Notes: generated by a model not told the origin, from the letters alone. Positions 43,111 through 51,510 are shown, numbered from the stretch's first letter. The stretch: 64,000 bases of DNA from Nibrella viscosa (GCF_039541875.1 NZ_BAABHB010000002.1:558001-622000), one strand, 5' to 3'. Numbers and translations are program-made.

Positions 43111-43154
43111 TAATCAATAAATATATTGAATAATTGATTAAATGGTTAGTTTTG
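43111..43154 (+). promoter_or_regulatory. Promoter with overlapping inverted repeats for the ArsR-rhodanese gene
   Basis: TAGTTTTG at 43147-43154 matches TAnnTTTG, and a TTG at 43126-43128 lies 18 bases upstream. The -33 part is covered by two inverted repeats: CAATA-AATA-TATTG (43115-43128), and TAATCAAT (43111-43118) with ATTGATTA (43133-43140). This is the expected operator position for an ArsR-family repressor acting on itself and on the divergent copper pump. Confidence 0.6.
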
Positions 43155-43183
43155 TGCCATGTAATAGGGAGCAGCGGATTATT

Positions 43184-43849
43184 ATGGAGAAGAGACAATT
43201 CAAAGAAGGGGTTTACAGTGGTATATCTCAAATGACAAAAGCATTATCAAACCCTAACCGGCTGGAGATTATCGACCTGCTGGCCCAGGGCGAGAAAACG
43301 GTAGAAGTCATTGCTCAGGAAATTAATGCATCGGTAGCGAACGCTTCGCAGCACTTGCAGGTGCTCAAACAGGCTCGCTTGGTCAGCACCCGCCGGCAGG
43401 GTCATTTTATTTATTATACGCTTGCCAGTCCGGAGGTATTTGGTGCATGGTATGCCCTGCGTTCACTGAGCATTCGTCAGATACCCGAAGTGAAACAGGT
43501 TATAGACGACTTCCGGCATAGCCGGGACAGTCTGGAAGCCATTTCCATTGAAGCACTCACGGAAAAGCTGGAGTTGGATGAAGTTGTACTTCTGGATGTA
43601 AGACCGGCCGAAGAATACCGGATGGGGCATATTCCCAGGGCAATTTCTGTTCCTATCGACCAGTTGGACTTGCAAGTCAAGAGCCTCCCGGCCCGACAAG
43701 AAATTATTGTTTATTGTCGGGGGCCTTTCTGTGTATTTGCCGACGAAGCGGTGGTCCGGCTCAAAAATCAGGGATACCGGGCTACCCGGCTGGAAGAGGG
43801 CTTCCCCGATTGGAAACGACTCGGTCTGCCGGTTGCTTTTCCGCAGTAA
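43184..43849 (+). CDS. ArsR family regulator fused to a rhodanese domain
   Basis: The 221-residue protein has an ArsR winged helix-turn-helix (about 10-90, ALSNPNRLEIIDLLAQGEKTVEVIAQEINASVANASQHLQVLKQA) and a rhodanese domain (about 115-215) with the active-site loop CRGPFC (nucleophile Cys in VYCRGPFC). I chose ATG 43184, as the ATG at 43142 lies upstream of the -7 element. This fusion is a known type; it is usually tied to sulfur or metal stress. It is divergent from the CPH copper pump and 25 bases upstream of a desaturase-like gene. Confidence 0.88.
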   Translation: MEKRQFKEGVYSGISQMTKALSNPNRLEIIDLLAQGEKTVEVIAQEINASVANASQHLQVLKQARLVSTRRQGHFIYYTLASPEVFGAWYALRSLSIRQIPEVKQVIDDFRHSRDSLEAISIEALTEKLELDEVVLLDVRPAEEYRMGHIPRAISVPIDQLDLQVKSLPARQEIIVYCRGPFCVFADEAVVRLKNQGYRATRLEEGFPDWKRLGLPVAFPQ

Positions 43850-43874
43850 TTCACCCGTAAAGCCAAGGTAAGTC

Positions 43875-44834
43875 ATGGCAGGAATCGAAAAATACGGACA
43901 GATACTATTAGAGTCTTTCCTGGGTTTCAGCGCCTATCTGTATCGGGAAGTACTCCACCCCCACTGGACCAATTTCGTGTATTGGCTACTGGCACTATCG
44001 CTGTTTTGCTGGAGCCTGGAAATCCTGTTTCCCTGGCGAAAAGAGCAGGCCCTTTTCCGGCAGGACTTCTGGCTGGATGCTTTCTACATGGTATTTAACT
44101 TTTTTTTGTTCTCGCTGATCGGGTACAATGCGCTGTCTGATGTAGGCGTGGAAGCCTTCAGAGACCTACTGGCAACGGTAGGCATTCGTCATCTGGTAAT
44201 CTGGGATATAGCTGACTGGCCGGTATGGGCGCGACTGCTGACGCTGTTTGTGGTGCGTGACTTTGTGCAATGGAATATTCACCGCTTGCTGCACCGGGTA
44301 GGGTGGCTGTGGCAGTTTCACAAAGTACATCATTCGGTTGAAGAAATGGGTTTTGCCGCTCACTTTCGTTATCATCCAATGGAGACGGTATTTTACCGGA
44401 CGCTGGAGTATATACCGCTGGCTATGATTGGCTTCGGCTTAACCGACTTCTTTATTGTTCATCTGTTTACGCTTGCTATAGGGCATCTTAACCACACTAA
44501 TGTGTACCTGCCTCTGGGCCGGTTGACATACCTCCTTGCTAATCCACAGACGCATATGTGGCATCATGCCAAAGAGTTGCCCCGGCCGGCCCATGGGGTC
44601 AACTTCGGGCTTACGCTAAACCTGTGGGACTATCTGTTCGGCACCGGTCATTTCCCCAAAGAAGACCGTCAGGTGACGCTGGGATTCGATGGGGTCGAGA
44701 CGTTCCCCCGGCGGTTCTGGAGTCAGCTCCGCTACCCTTTTACTAAACTACGGCGGTGGCATCAGGTCGCCGAAAGACAAACTATTCGGGTAAATGGCAC
44801 CACCGCAGGGCCGGACGTTTATAAACCTACCTAA
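43875..44834 (+). CDS. Sterol desaturase / fatty acid hydroxylase family protein
   Basis: The 319-residue membrane protein has about four membrane helices and the His clusters of the family: HRLLH, the WQFHKVHHSVEEM cluster, HLNHTN, and HMWHHAKEL. These bind a di-iron centre that oxidises lipids. Bacteroidota members act on lipids, hopanoids or carotenoid-like molecules; the substrate is open. It is 25 bases behind the ArsR-rhodanese gene, so the regulator may control it too. Confidence 0.88.
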   Translation: MAGIEKYGQILLESFLGFSAYLYREVLHPHWTNFVYWLLALSLFCWSLEILFPWRKEQALFRQDFWLDAFYMVFNFFLFSLIGYNALSDVGVEAFRDLLATVGIRHLVIWDIADWPVWARLLTLFVVRDFVQWNIHRLLHRVGWLWQFHKVHHSVEEMGFAAHFRYHPMETVFYRTLEYIPLAMIGFGLTDFFIVHLFTLAIGHLNHTNVYLPLGRLTYLLANPQTHMWHHAKELPRPAHGVNFGLTLNLWDYLFGTGHFPKEDRQVTLGFDGVETFPRRFWSQLRYPFTKLRRWHQVAERQTIRVNGTTAGPDVYKPT

Positions 44835-45059
44835 GCAGGTACATTTTGCCCGTAGTTGCGGGTGTTGTTGATGGCTGTCAGGAGCAGAGCACCGGTGATG
44901 GTCAACCGGCATCTGGAAAAAGACATAGGCGAACAGGATTAAGAAAGGAACGTGAATATTAAAAACCAGCCAACCCTGATTAGTCAGGTTTTGCGGAACG
45001 ATTTACTGACCTTAGCCAGGTGGCGGGTAACCGAAAGCGCAAGGAAGAAGCGACACAAA

Positions 45060-45087
45060 CAAAAAAAGCTCACCGGTTAGGTGAGCT
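45060..45087 (-). terminator. Intrinsic terminator for the minus-strand BNR-repeat gene
   Basis: AGCTCACC (45067-45074) and GGTGAGCT (45080-45087) form an eight-pair stem with a five-base loop. On the minus strand it is followed by a T run (A7 on the plus strand, 45060-45066). The region 44835-45059 between the two convergent genes holds nothing else I can identify. Confidence 0.75.
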
Positions 45088-45129
45088 CATGCCAGGGGCT
45101 CAGGTAATACACAACTGGTCCGGCCAGGA

Positions 45130-46179
45130 CTACTTCAGGGTAGTGGCCAACAAGCCGTTTTCGGTTTCCCAGACGCAAACGGCACTGTGGGGTAGTGCCG
45201 CTACCCTTGGGAAAGCACCCGAACCGAGGCTGACCGGAACCGGGTGTCCGGGCGTAATCGCCCAGACCTTCCCGTCGGCCTGCCAAACGATATAGTTGCC
45301 GGAGGCATTACTGGCCAGCGCTACGTTTTTGCCGCCCTGCGCCACTTCGCGCTCGGGCTTCCCCGGCTCGGCTACGTAGATGCGGTTCTCGCGTCGCCAG
45401 GCGGTTATTATCTGTCCTGGACTGGCAACGGCTACACCCCCGCCGTCCATGGGGCATCCCTCCAGTTTCCAGGTGCCAATACCCAGCTTTTGCGGCTGAC
45501 CAAAGTGCTGTCCGCCATCCGACGAGGTCAGCAGATGAATGTCCCGCGAGCCCGCTAGCGCGTTCCGGAAAGTAATGTACACGTGCTTGCCCTCAATGGC
45601 TACCGAAGGGCTGCAGCAGGGGCAAATGGGCCCGTCGGGCGACTGATAGAGAACCTGATTAGCCGACCAGGTTTTACCGCCATCTACTGACCAGGCACCG
45701 ACCACCTTATTTTTGGCGTTGCCCCGCAGGTCGTTCCAGACGGCATAAAACATATTGCCGGGGCCGGCGGCTACGCTGACAAAGCCTTCTTTGGCTACAT
45801 CGGGCTGGTCGGAGACGCTGATTCGTTTGGTCCACTGCCCCGTTTGTTTATCCCGGACATACGCAAAGATGTTACCGGCTTTGTTGAGGGCCAGAATGAG
45901 GGTAGTCTGTTGACTGGACGCAATCTGAGGCCGGCGCTGGGCCACCAGAAAAAGGTCCGTCAGGGTATCGACTACCTCGGCGGGTGTATACGTCCGGCCC
46001 TGATCGCTGGAATACGTATAGTAAATTTGGTTACCCAGACCATACACCACTTCTACCGCCTGCTGCGGGTTGGTACAAACTACGGGGTGGTAGCCTTTGG
46101 CCGCCAGCAGTGTAACCGGAGGAGTGTCGGAAAGAAGAATAAACCAGTAGATCAGGCTGGTAAGGAGTTGATACGGCAT
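45130..46179 (-). CDS. Secreted sialidase-like (BNR repeat) protein
   Basis: The 349-residue protein has an N-terminal signal-like segment (MPYQLLTSLIYWFILLSDTPP) and a beta-propeller region with Asp-box-like repeats (SSDQGRTYTP, SVDGGKTWSA, SSDGGQHFGQ) and a conserved Cys cluster CPCCSPS. The Asp boxes are structural, and the catalytic Arg/Tyr/Glu set of true sialidases is not clear, so it may bind or modify glycans or be only a propeller protein. I chose ATG 46179; the longer frame to 46278 covers the region upstream of the divergent aldolase pseudogene. Confidence 0.72.
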   Translation of the reverse strand: MPYQLLTSLIYWFILLSDTPPVTLLAAKGYHPVVCTNPQQAVEVVYGLGNQIYYTYSSDQGRTYTPAEVVDTLTDLFLVAQRRPQIASSQQTTLILALNKAGNIFAYVRDKQTGQWTKRISVSDQPDVAKEGFVSVAAGPGNMFYAVWNDLRGNAKNKVVGAWSVDGGKTWSANQVLYQSPDGPICPCCSPSVAIEGKHVYITFRNALAGSRDIHLLTSSDGGQHFGQPQKLGIGTWKLEGCPMDGGGVAVASPGQIITAWRRENRIYVAEPGKPEREVAQGGKNVALASNASGNYIVWQADGKVWAITPGHPVPVSLGSGAFPRVAALPHSAVCVWETENGLLATTLK

Positions 46180-46293
46180 AGAAAATAAGATGTAGCGTCC
46201 AGTATAAACCAAAGCATTGTGGCCGGCGTAGTTACTATTGAGCCGGTAGCCAATTGTCGCCGTTTTTAGTTGTAGCATAAACGAACCTACGTT

Positions 46294-47155
46294 ATGACCA
46301 TCACCGACATTACCAATCTGCTGGGCGAAGCCGCCGACAACCTCTTAAACTACACCTCACAAACTGTTCCGAAGGCGCAGTTGCACCTGCCTGGCCCAGA
46401 TTCATCGACCGGATTTTTGTCCCGTCAGACCGTTCCCCGCAAGTCCTGCGGAGCCTGGGGCAGTTGTTCGGCCACGGGCGGCTGGCCGGTACGGGCTACC
46501 TGTCCATCCTACCCGTCGACCAGGGCATCAAACACAGCGCCGGGGCTTCGTTTGCCCCGAACCCGATGTATTTTGACCCGGAAAACATTCTGCGGCTGGC
46601 GATCGAGGGGGGCTGTAATGCCGTGGCGACTACCTTTGGTGCTTTGGGCATGGTATCCCGCAAGTACGCCCACAAGATTCTGTTTATTGTCAAGATCAAC
46701 CATAACGAATTGCTGACGTTTCCTGACAAGCACGACCAGATCCTGTTCGGCACCGTGCGCGAAGCCTGGAACCTGGGCGCGGTAGCCGTGGGGGCCACGG
46801 TTTATTTCGGCTCTGAAGAATCAGGGCGGCAGCTAGTGGAGATTGCCCGAGCCTTTGAGGAGGCACACTCGCTGGGCATGGCTACCATCTCACCACCGAT
46901 CACCCCATCGATCTGTGTCGCTACCAGGTGGTCAACTGCTATATGGGCCGGGCGGGGCTGATTAATTCCGGGGGCGAGTTTGGGGGCGAGAGCGATACGA
47001 AAACAGCCGTACGAACGGCGATCATTAACAAACGGGCCGGCGGTATGGGCCTGATTTCGGGCCGGAAGGCATTCCAGCGGCCGTTCAACAAGGGCGCAAC
47101 GCTGTTGCACGCTATTCAGGATGTGTACCTGAACCAGGAGGTGACCCTTGCGTAA
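46294..47155 (+). pseudogene. fbaB: Class I fructose-bisphosphate aldolase (FbaB type), broken
   Basis: Three frames together spell one FbaB/DhnA-type aldolase. The start (MTITDITNLLGEAADNLLNYTSQTVPK) is in one frame. A single missing T near base 46404 shifts the frame to IDRIFVPSDRSPQVLRSLGQLFGHGRLAGTGYLSILPVDQGIKHSAG ... EEAHSLGMATI. Near base 46893 the sequence jumps directly to TTDHPIDLCRYQVVNCYMGRAGLINSGGEFGGESD in a third frame; about 60 residues normally found between are missing. The C terminus is intact to TAA 47153-47155. The frame changes plus the deletion make a functional enzyme impossible. The genes behind start a new unit. Confidence 0.85.
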
Positions 47156-47181
47156 GCGCTCCTTTCGGCGCAGAAAACAAA

Positions 47182-47212
47182 ATAGCCGCTGAGTAAGGCT
47201 CAACGGCTATTC
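47182..47212 (+). terminator. Hairpin after the aldolase remnant
   Basis: AATAGCCG (47182-47189) pairs with CGGCTATT (47205-47212), with an inner TGAG/CTCA helix. It probably was the aldolase terminator; it has A residues on the left side and a short T pair on the right. Confidence 0.6.
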
Positions 47213-47284
47213 CACCTGTGAACTAATGAAGGGCATATACTCTCAAACTTATAATGCAAGGATTGGAGTTGCTTTTTGGACAGA

Positions 47285-47314
47285 ACTTAATTTCGCATTA
47301 GAATTCGCTTAGAA
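47285..47314 (-). promoter_or_regulatory. Reverse-oriented TTCTAA array (outer copy)
   Basis: On the plus strand TTAGAA stands at 47298-47303 and 47309-47314, exactly 11 bases apart, with CTTAATT at the previous step (from 47286). On the minus strand these are TTCTAA units. It lies 160 bases upstream of the response regulator at 47474. Confidence 0.55.
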
Positions 47315-47325
47315 GAGCCCAACAA

Positions 47326-47356
47326 AATAGCCACCCCGAAGTCCGGAGTGGCTATT
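47326..47356. terminator. Second hairpin similar to the one at 47182
   Basis: AATAGCCAC (47326-47334) pairs with GTGGCTATT (47348-47356). The outer bases (AATAGCC/GGCTATT) resemble those of the hairpin at 47182, so the two may be related copies. It lies between two hexamer arrays and may separate the aldolase remnant from the following operon. Confidence 0.5.
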
Positions 47357-47433
47357 ACAACTAGTGGTAAAATGAAAAAGGCATATATAGCTTTACTGAA
47401 TGATCCAAAAATACCTGGTACTCTTTGGAGAAT

Positions 47434-47463
47434 GCTTAACCTTATCTTAAATTTTGCTTAGAA
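47434..47463 (-). promoter_or_regulatory. Reverse-oriented TTCTAA-like array (inner copy) before the response regulator
   Basis: Plus-strand units TTAACC (47436), TTAAAT (47447) and TTAGAA (47458) step by exactly 11 bases; the last is a perfect reverse TTCTAA. It ends ten bases before the ATG at 47474, a position that fits repression or feedback control of the two-component operon. Confidence 0.5.
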
Positions 47464-47473
47464 GCTATTTCGT

Positions 47474-48151
47474 ATGAAAATTCTGTTGGTAGAAGACGAA
47501 CCCAAAACCTCACAGGCCATTCGGCAGGGTTTAGAAGAAAGCCACTTCGACGTCGATGTGGCGTACGACGGCCTCATTGCTAAACGGCTGGCCTTAAAAA
47601 ATGCGTACGCGGTCATTATCAGTGATGTTATTATACCCGGTCTGAACGGCTTTGAACTGATCAAGCAATTACGCGCCCAGGGTGTTGCTACACCGGTGCT
47701 GCTGCTGACGGCCCTGGGCGAGGTCGAAGATAAGGTCAGTGGTTTTGATGCCGGGGCGGATCAGTACCTGACCAAGCCGTTTCAGTTTTCGGAACTGCTG
47801 GCCAGGGTGCGGGCGCTGGCCAAACGAACCACGGCGGTGGGCATGACGGCCCAGACTTTATCCTACGCCGGTCTTGAGATGAACCTGGACGCCAAACAGG
47901 TAAAGCGGGAGGGAAAGTCTGTTGAGCTGACCGCCCGGGAATTTGCCCTGCTGGAGTTTCTGGTCCGGAATCAGGGCCGGGTGCTGTCGAAAATGGAAAT
48001 AGCCGAACACGTCTGGGACCAGAATTTTGATTCGAATACCAATGTAGTGGAGGTGTATATTAATTACCTGCGGAAAAAAATTGATAAAGACTTTCCGCGT
48101 AAACTGATTCATACCCAGTTTGGCATGGGTTATGTTTTGCGGGAGGAGTAG
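47474..48151 (+). CDS. OmpR-family response regulator (second system)
   Basis: The 225-residue protein has a receiver with E7-D8, phosphoacceptor D51 (IISDVIIP), T79 and K101 (LTKPFQ), and a winged helix (about 128-224) with SNTNVVEVYINYLRKKIDKDF, nearly the same recognition helix as in the regulator at 12311 (TGTNVVDVYVNYLRKKVDKDF). Similar recognition helices suggest the two could share or compete for the same hexamer sites. Reverse-oriented arrays just upstream point to autoregulation. The kinase gene follows after three bases. Confidence 0.92.
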   Translation: MKILLVEDEPKTSQAIRQGLEESHFDVDVAYDGLIAKRLALKNAYAVIISDVIIPGLNGFELIKQLRAQGVATPVLLLTALGEVEDKVSGFDAGADQYLTKPFQFSELLARVRALAKRTTAVGMTAQTLSYAGLEMNLDAKQVKREGKSVELTAREFALLEFLVRNQGRVLSKMEIAEHVWDQNFDSNTNVVEVYINYLRKKIDKDFPRKLIHTQFGMGYVLREE

Positions 48152-48154
48152 CCC

Positions 48155-49531
48155 ATGACGATCCGGACGCGGCTGACATTGCGGTTTACCCTGCTGGTAA
48201 CGGCTATTCTGGCCGTTACATTTGCCAGTATGTACTGGGTTAGCTGGTATTTTCTGTCTTCTGATTTCTACCGCCGGCTCGACCGGAAAGCCGTTACTAC
48301 CGGCGATCTGCTCCTGCAGCGGCAGGTAGATGCCAAACTACTGGCCGAGCTCAGTCAGTTGCGGAGAGATCATCTGCCCAGTCAGCAGGTGGTGGTGTAT
48401 AATCAGGCGAATGTGCCGGTATACCGAACCGGCGATTCGGCGGTACGGGTAATCAAAAAGACGGTGCTGGACCGAATCCGGCAGGAGAAGCGGGCTGCCT
48501 TCCGGGTGGGAAATACCTACGGAACCGGGGTATTATATACCACCCCGGTTGGCCGGTATGTGGTGGTGGCAACCGCCCGGAATTCTATCGGTGACGATTT
48601 TCTGGACCGGATGGCGCAGATGATGGGCTTGTTGTTCCTGGCCATTACGGCCCTGGTAGGCTTTTCAGGCTGGCTATATACCGGCGATGCGCTGCTGCCT
48701 ATGAAACGCATAGAAAATCACCTGAATCTGATTTTCCCCCGTACACTGAACGAGCGGCTGGTGGCTGATACCACCGACGAGCCGGGCCGGTTGTCGGGCA
48801 CCATCAACCGCCTGCTCGACCGCATTGAAGAATCGTTCCAACTCCAGCGGATGTTTGTGGCCAATGTCTCCCACGAACTGAGGAACCCGCTTACCCAGAT
48901 CAGTTCCCAACTGGAAGTGCTGCTGTTGCGGGAGCGTACCCCGGCCGAATACGAGCGGGTGATCCGGTCGGTGCTCGACGATGTGGGGGACCTGACCAGC
49001 CTTACACACGAGCTGCTCCAGCTCTCTAAAGTAAGTTCGGAAGATGCTACCGTGCTGCTGACCGAGTCGGTGCGGGTAGACGAAGTGCTGTGGGATGTGC
49101 AGCAGGAAGTTTCCCGGCTCAATGAGCGCTACTCGGTAGAAGTAGATTTGGAGGCCCTGCCCGACGATTTTGAGCGGGTGGCCGTGCCGGGCAATACCGC
49201 CCTGCTGAAAACAGCGCTCAAGAACCTGGTTGAAAATGCCTGTAAGTTTTCCGTTGACGGCCGGGCTATGGTACACGGGCAGTTCGACAAAGACAGTATT
49301 GAGGTTACGGTGTCAAACGAAGGCGATCCCATTCCCGATCAGGAACTGCCCTTTATTTTTCAGCCGTTTTACCGCAGTCAGCAAACGGCTGAGGTAAAAG
49401 GATACGGTATTGGGCTGTCGCTGGTCGACCGGATTGTGCGGCTGCACGGCGGCCGGTTACAGGTCCGGTCGGAGTCGGACCAGCGGCTCACCACCTTCCA
49501 GGTACGGCTTCCCTACCAGCCAGGGCTTTAA
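48155..49531 (+). CDS. Sensor histidine kinase (second system)
   Basis: The 458-residue kinase has a first membrane segment at about 9-30, a periplasmic region of about 120 residues, a second segment near 150-172 (MMGLLFLAITALVGFSGWLY), a HAMP-like linker, H240 (SHELRNPLTQ), and an HATPase domain (NLVENACKFSV, GDPIPDQELPF, GYGIGLSL). The D-box is less canonical (SNEGDPIP instead of DxGxG). Length, order and the next feature (hexamer array plus small membrane gene) repeat the layout of the system at 12311-14818. Confidence 0.92.
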   Translation: MTIRTRLTLRFTLLVTAILAVTFASMYWVSWYFLSSDFYRRLDRKAVTTGDLLLQRQVDAKLLAELSQLRRDHLPSQQVVVYNQANVPVYRTGDSAVRVIKKTVLDRIRQEKRAAFRVGNTYGTGVLYTTPVGRYVVVATARNSIGDDFLDRMAQMMGLLFLAITALVGFSGWLYTGDALLPMKRIENHLNLIFPRTLNERLVADTTDEPGRLSGTINRLLDRIEESFQLQRMFVANVSHELRNPLTQISSQLEVLLLRERTPAEYERVIRSVLDDVGDLTSLTHELLQLSKVSSEDATVLLTESVRVDEVLWDVQQEVSRLNERYSVEVDLEALPDDFERVAVPGNTALLKTALKNLVENACKFSVDGRAMVHGQFDKDSIEVTVSNEGDPIPDQELPFIFQPFYRSQQTAEVKGYGIGLSLVDRIVRLHGGRLQVRSESDQRLTTFQVRLPYQPGL

Positions 49532-49564
49532 GCAGATTCTAATCAGTTTCTCAGCGGCCCTTAA
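49526..49564 (+). promoter_or_regulatory. Four-unit TTCTAA-like array after the second kinase
   Basis: CTTTAA (49526), TTCTAA (49537), TTCTCA (49548) and CCTTAA (49559) step by exactly 11 bases. The first unit covers the kinase stop codon. A CACATTTG (49591-49598), one base off TAnnTTTG, precedes the small gene at 49622. Confidence 0.6.
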
Positions 49565-49621
49565 GCGTCCTGTTTTTTTTTTGTACCATACACATTTGTC
49601 TCCCCAGGAACCAACCGGATA

Positions 49622-49804
49622 ATGACCGATTTGTTTTTCATGCGTTCTTACCTTACGCCCCCGGGTGTCCGGTCCCGTCCGATGATGACGGGTCCGCCTA
49701 ATGAGCCGACACCCTCCGGCCCCGACTGGCTGCTCTGGCTGGTCACGGGCCTGTTGCTGATAGCCCTGCTGCTAATGGGCTTAACCAATATTTCTGTGTG
49801 GTAA
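49622..49804 (+). CDS. Small single-pass membrane protein
   Basis: The 60-residue protein has a Pro-rich N-terminal half and one C-terminal membrane segment (about 37-58, WLLWLVTGLLLIALLLMGLTNISVW). No family is recognised. It has no sequence likeness to the small protein at 14531, but the two share position: kinase gene, hexamer array, -7-like element, small membrane gene. This parallel supports both as real genes and suggests a link to the kinases. Confidence 0.55.
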   Translation: MTDLFFMRSYLTPPGVRSRPMMTGPPNEPTPSGPDWLLWLVTGLLLIALLLMGLTNISVW

Positions 49805-49857
49805 TGGTTATCTGTACCGGCTGCCACGTGCCCGAACTGGGCATGGCGACCAGTACT

Positions 49858-50856
49858 TCATGTTCCGTTATGCCGCTGGTTGCTCTGAGGGGTAGCCGGC
49901 AGGTCATTATCAGGGGAGTTATCGAGCGTACTTTTCATCAGCAGTACGGTGTGCGGGTAAGGCATATCGATCTTAGCCTGATCCAGTGCCAGTTTGATGC
50001 GGCTCATAACCTGATCGCTTACCTTCAGCACATTGGCCTGGTGAGACTCAGCCCAGAAGTATACCGTAAAATTAACCGACGATGGAGCCAGTTCGGAAAC
50101 GTATATCCACGGACCAGGGTCGGGCAGTACACCTTCGGTTGACTCAACCACCTGCCGGATAATCTGCCGGGCTTCGTCAATGGAATCTTCGTACCCGATG
50201 CCGATGACCATTTTGGCCCGGCGCTTTTCGTATGCCGTTCTGACCAGTACCGCGCTGGTATATACATCGCCATTGGGCAGAATGGCCCGTTCGCCGTCGT
50301 AGGTTTTCAGCCGGGTTGAGCGGGTAGTTATTTCTTCAACGGTACCTTCAAAATCTTTGACCCGAATCTGATCACCGACCCTAAACGGTCGCCGAAGCAG
50401 GATCAGAATGCCGGCAAAGAAGTTTTGCAGAATGTCTTTAAACGCAAAACCGATGGCTACGGAGGTGATACCCAGACCGGCGATCAGATCACCCGGTCGG
50501 AAAGCCGGAAAGATCACAACCGCAGCCGCAAAGAACCCCAAAACCACAGTAAGCGCCCCCGCCAGTTTACCTAACAGGTCGGCCAACGAAACATCCAGCG
50601 CGTGAATGCGTGTACCCAGGTTCCGGACGACCGACCGAATCGGACGGCTGATGAGCAGAAACAGAAAAAAGACGATAACGCCAACACCCACATAGGGCAG
50701 ACGCTCCAGCACCGATTCGCCCATCTCCCGAAACGCCTGCCAGATGGTTTTCAGACCCTCGGTGGCTTGTTGCTGAACGGGTTGTTGTAAATACACTAGC
50801 TTTACTACCTGCATGTCTCTTCCGCTTTTGTACAACGCTGTCAGCGTGTTGACCAT
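49858..50856 (-). CDS. MscS family mechanosensitive channel
   Basis: The 332-residue protein has an N-terminal helix, three membrane segments, the Gly/Ala-rich pore helix of MscS (DLIAGLGITSVAIGFAFKDILQNFFAGILIL), and the cytoplasmic cage domain with the RPFRVGDQIRVKDFEGTVEEITTRSTRLKTYDGERAILPNGDVYT motif. It opens at high membrane tension and lets solutes out after osmotic downshock. It is transcribed alone, towards the small membrane gene. Alternative start at M15 (MQVVKLVYL). Confidence 0.9.
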   Translation of the reverse strand: MVNTLTALYKSGRDMQVVKLVYLQQPVQQQATEGLKTIWQAFREMGESVLERLPYVGVGVIVFFLFLLISRPIRSVVRNLGTRIHALDVSLADLLGKLAGALTVVLGFFAAAVVIFPAFRPGDLIAGLGITSVAIGFAFKDILQNFFAGILILLRRPFRVGDQIRVKDFEGTVEEITTRSTRLKTYDGERAILPNGDVYTSAVLVRTAYEKRRAKMVIGIGYEDSIDEARQIIRQVVESTEGVLPDPGPWIYVSELAPSSVNFTVYFWAESHQANVLKVSDQVMSRIKLALDQAKIDMPYPHTVLLMKSTLDNSPDNDLPATPQSNQRHNGT

Positions 50857-51256
50857 TACGTAAACACCGAATCGAAACCAATGTTATTGGACTTTTTTGT
50901 AAGTGACTGGCTGTCAGTTTTTAATAAAAGTGTTTTTGGTGGGGATGCCCTTTCTTTCTAAGGAGTTTTTAAGGTCTGCAGGGTGTCCGGCCCACAACAC
51001 GTTGCCGGGCCTGTTCGGGGGTAATTTCCGGTACTGGGTAAGACTTGTAGCGATTGTATCCGGCAGCTCGTTTATAAACCAGCAGCCAGCATGAGCTGGT
51101 ACGTTTCCCGGAGGATAAAACTTTACCGGACACAGTACATATGATACTATAGCGGCAGGTAGAGGGTGAGAGCTGAGTCCTGTCGTCAGATACAGGGTAT
51201 GAGGCAGAGAATATCAAAACGGCGTGGGATACGCAGTGTAACCGGCTAAGCAAAAC
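50857..51256. other. 400-base gap with no recognised gene
   Basis: Between the MscS start and the small lipoprotein stop I see no convincing gene. A minus-strand frame from 51253 to 50969 (ending PEITPEQARQRVVGRTPCRP) is open but lacks family features. An array, terminator or RNA structure was not seen. Confidence 0.4.
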
Positions 51257-51451
51257 CTACCCCCGCCTGAAGAGCTTGGAAAGCAGCCAGATGGCCAGGG
51301 CAATGATACCAACAACCAGGATGATACCGAACCAGGCACCGGCTTTAAATATATCGCCGATTATCTCGCAGCTACTGAGACTTATCCCTATACACACAAT
51401 TAACAGCAGGGAGAACACTTGACGGAAAAAAGAATGCTGGCGGTTTTTCAT
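51257..51451 (-). CDS. Small lipoprotein with one membrane helix
   Basis: The 64-residue protein has a lipoprotein signal (SLSSC, C28) followed by IIGDIFKAGAWFGIILVVGIIALAIWLLSKLF, a Gly-rich helix. This short EIIGDIFKAG type is frequent in Bacteroidota; its role is unknown. It is transcribed alone and has no operon partner. It may sit in the membrane through both lipid and helix. Confidence 0.7.
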   Translation of the reverse strand: MKNRQHSFFRQVFSLLLIVCIGISLSSCEIIGDIFKAGAWFGIILVVGIIALAIWLLSKLFRRG

Positions 51452-51510
51452 AACGGTTTGGACGTTTTATTCGCACTAATACAACATCGCTGATACAGAA
51501 TTGTTTATGG

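Noticed and set aside
50969..51253. 94-codon minus-strand frame in the gap after MscS
   Set aside because: No family features, and a competing plus frame covers the same bases.
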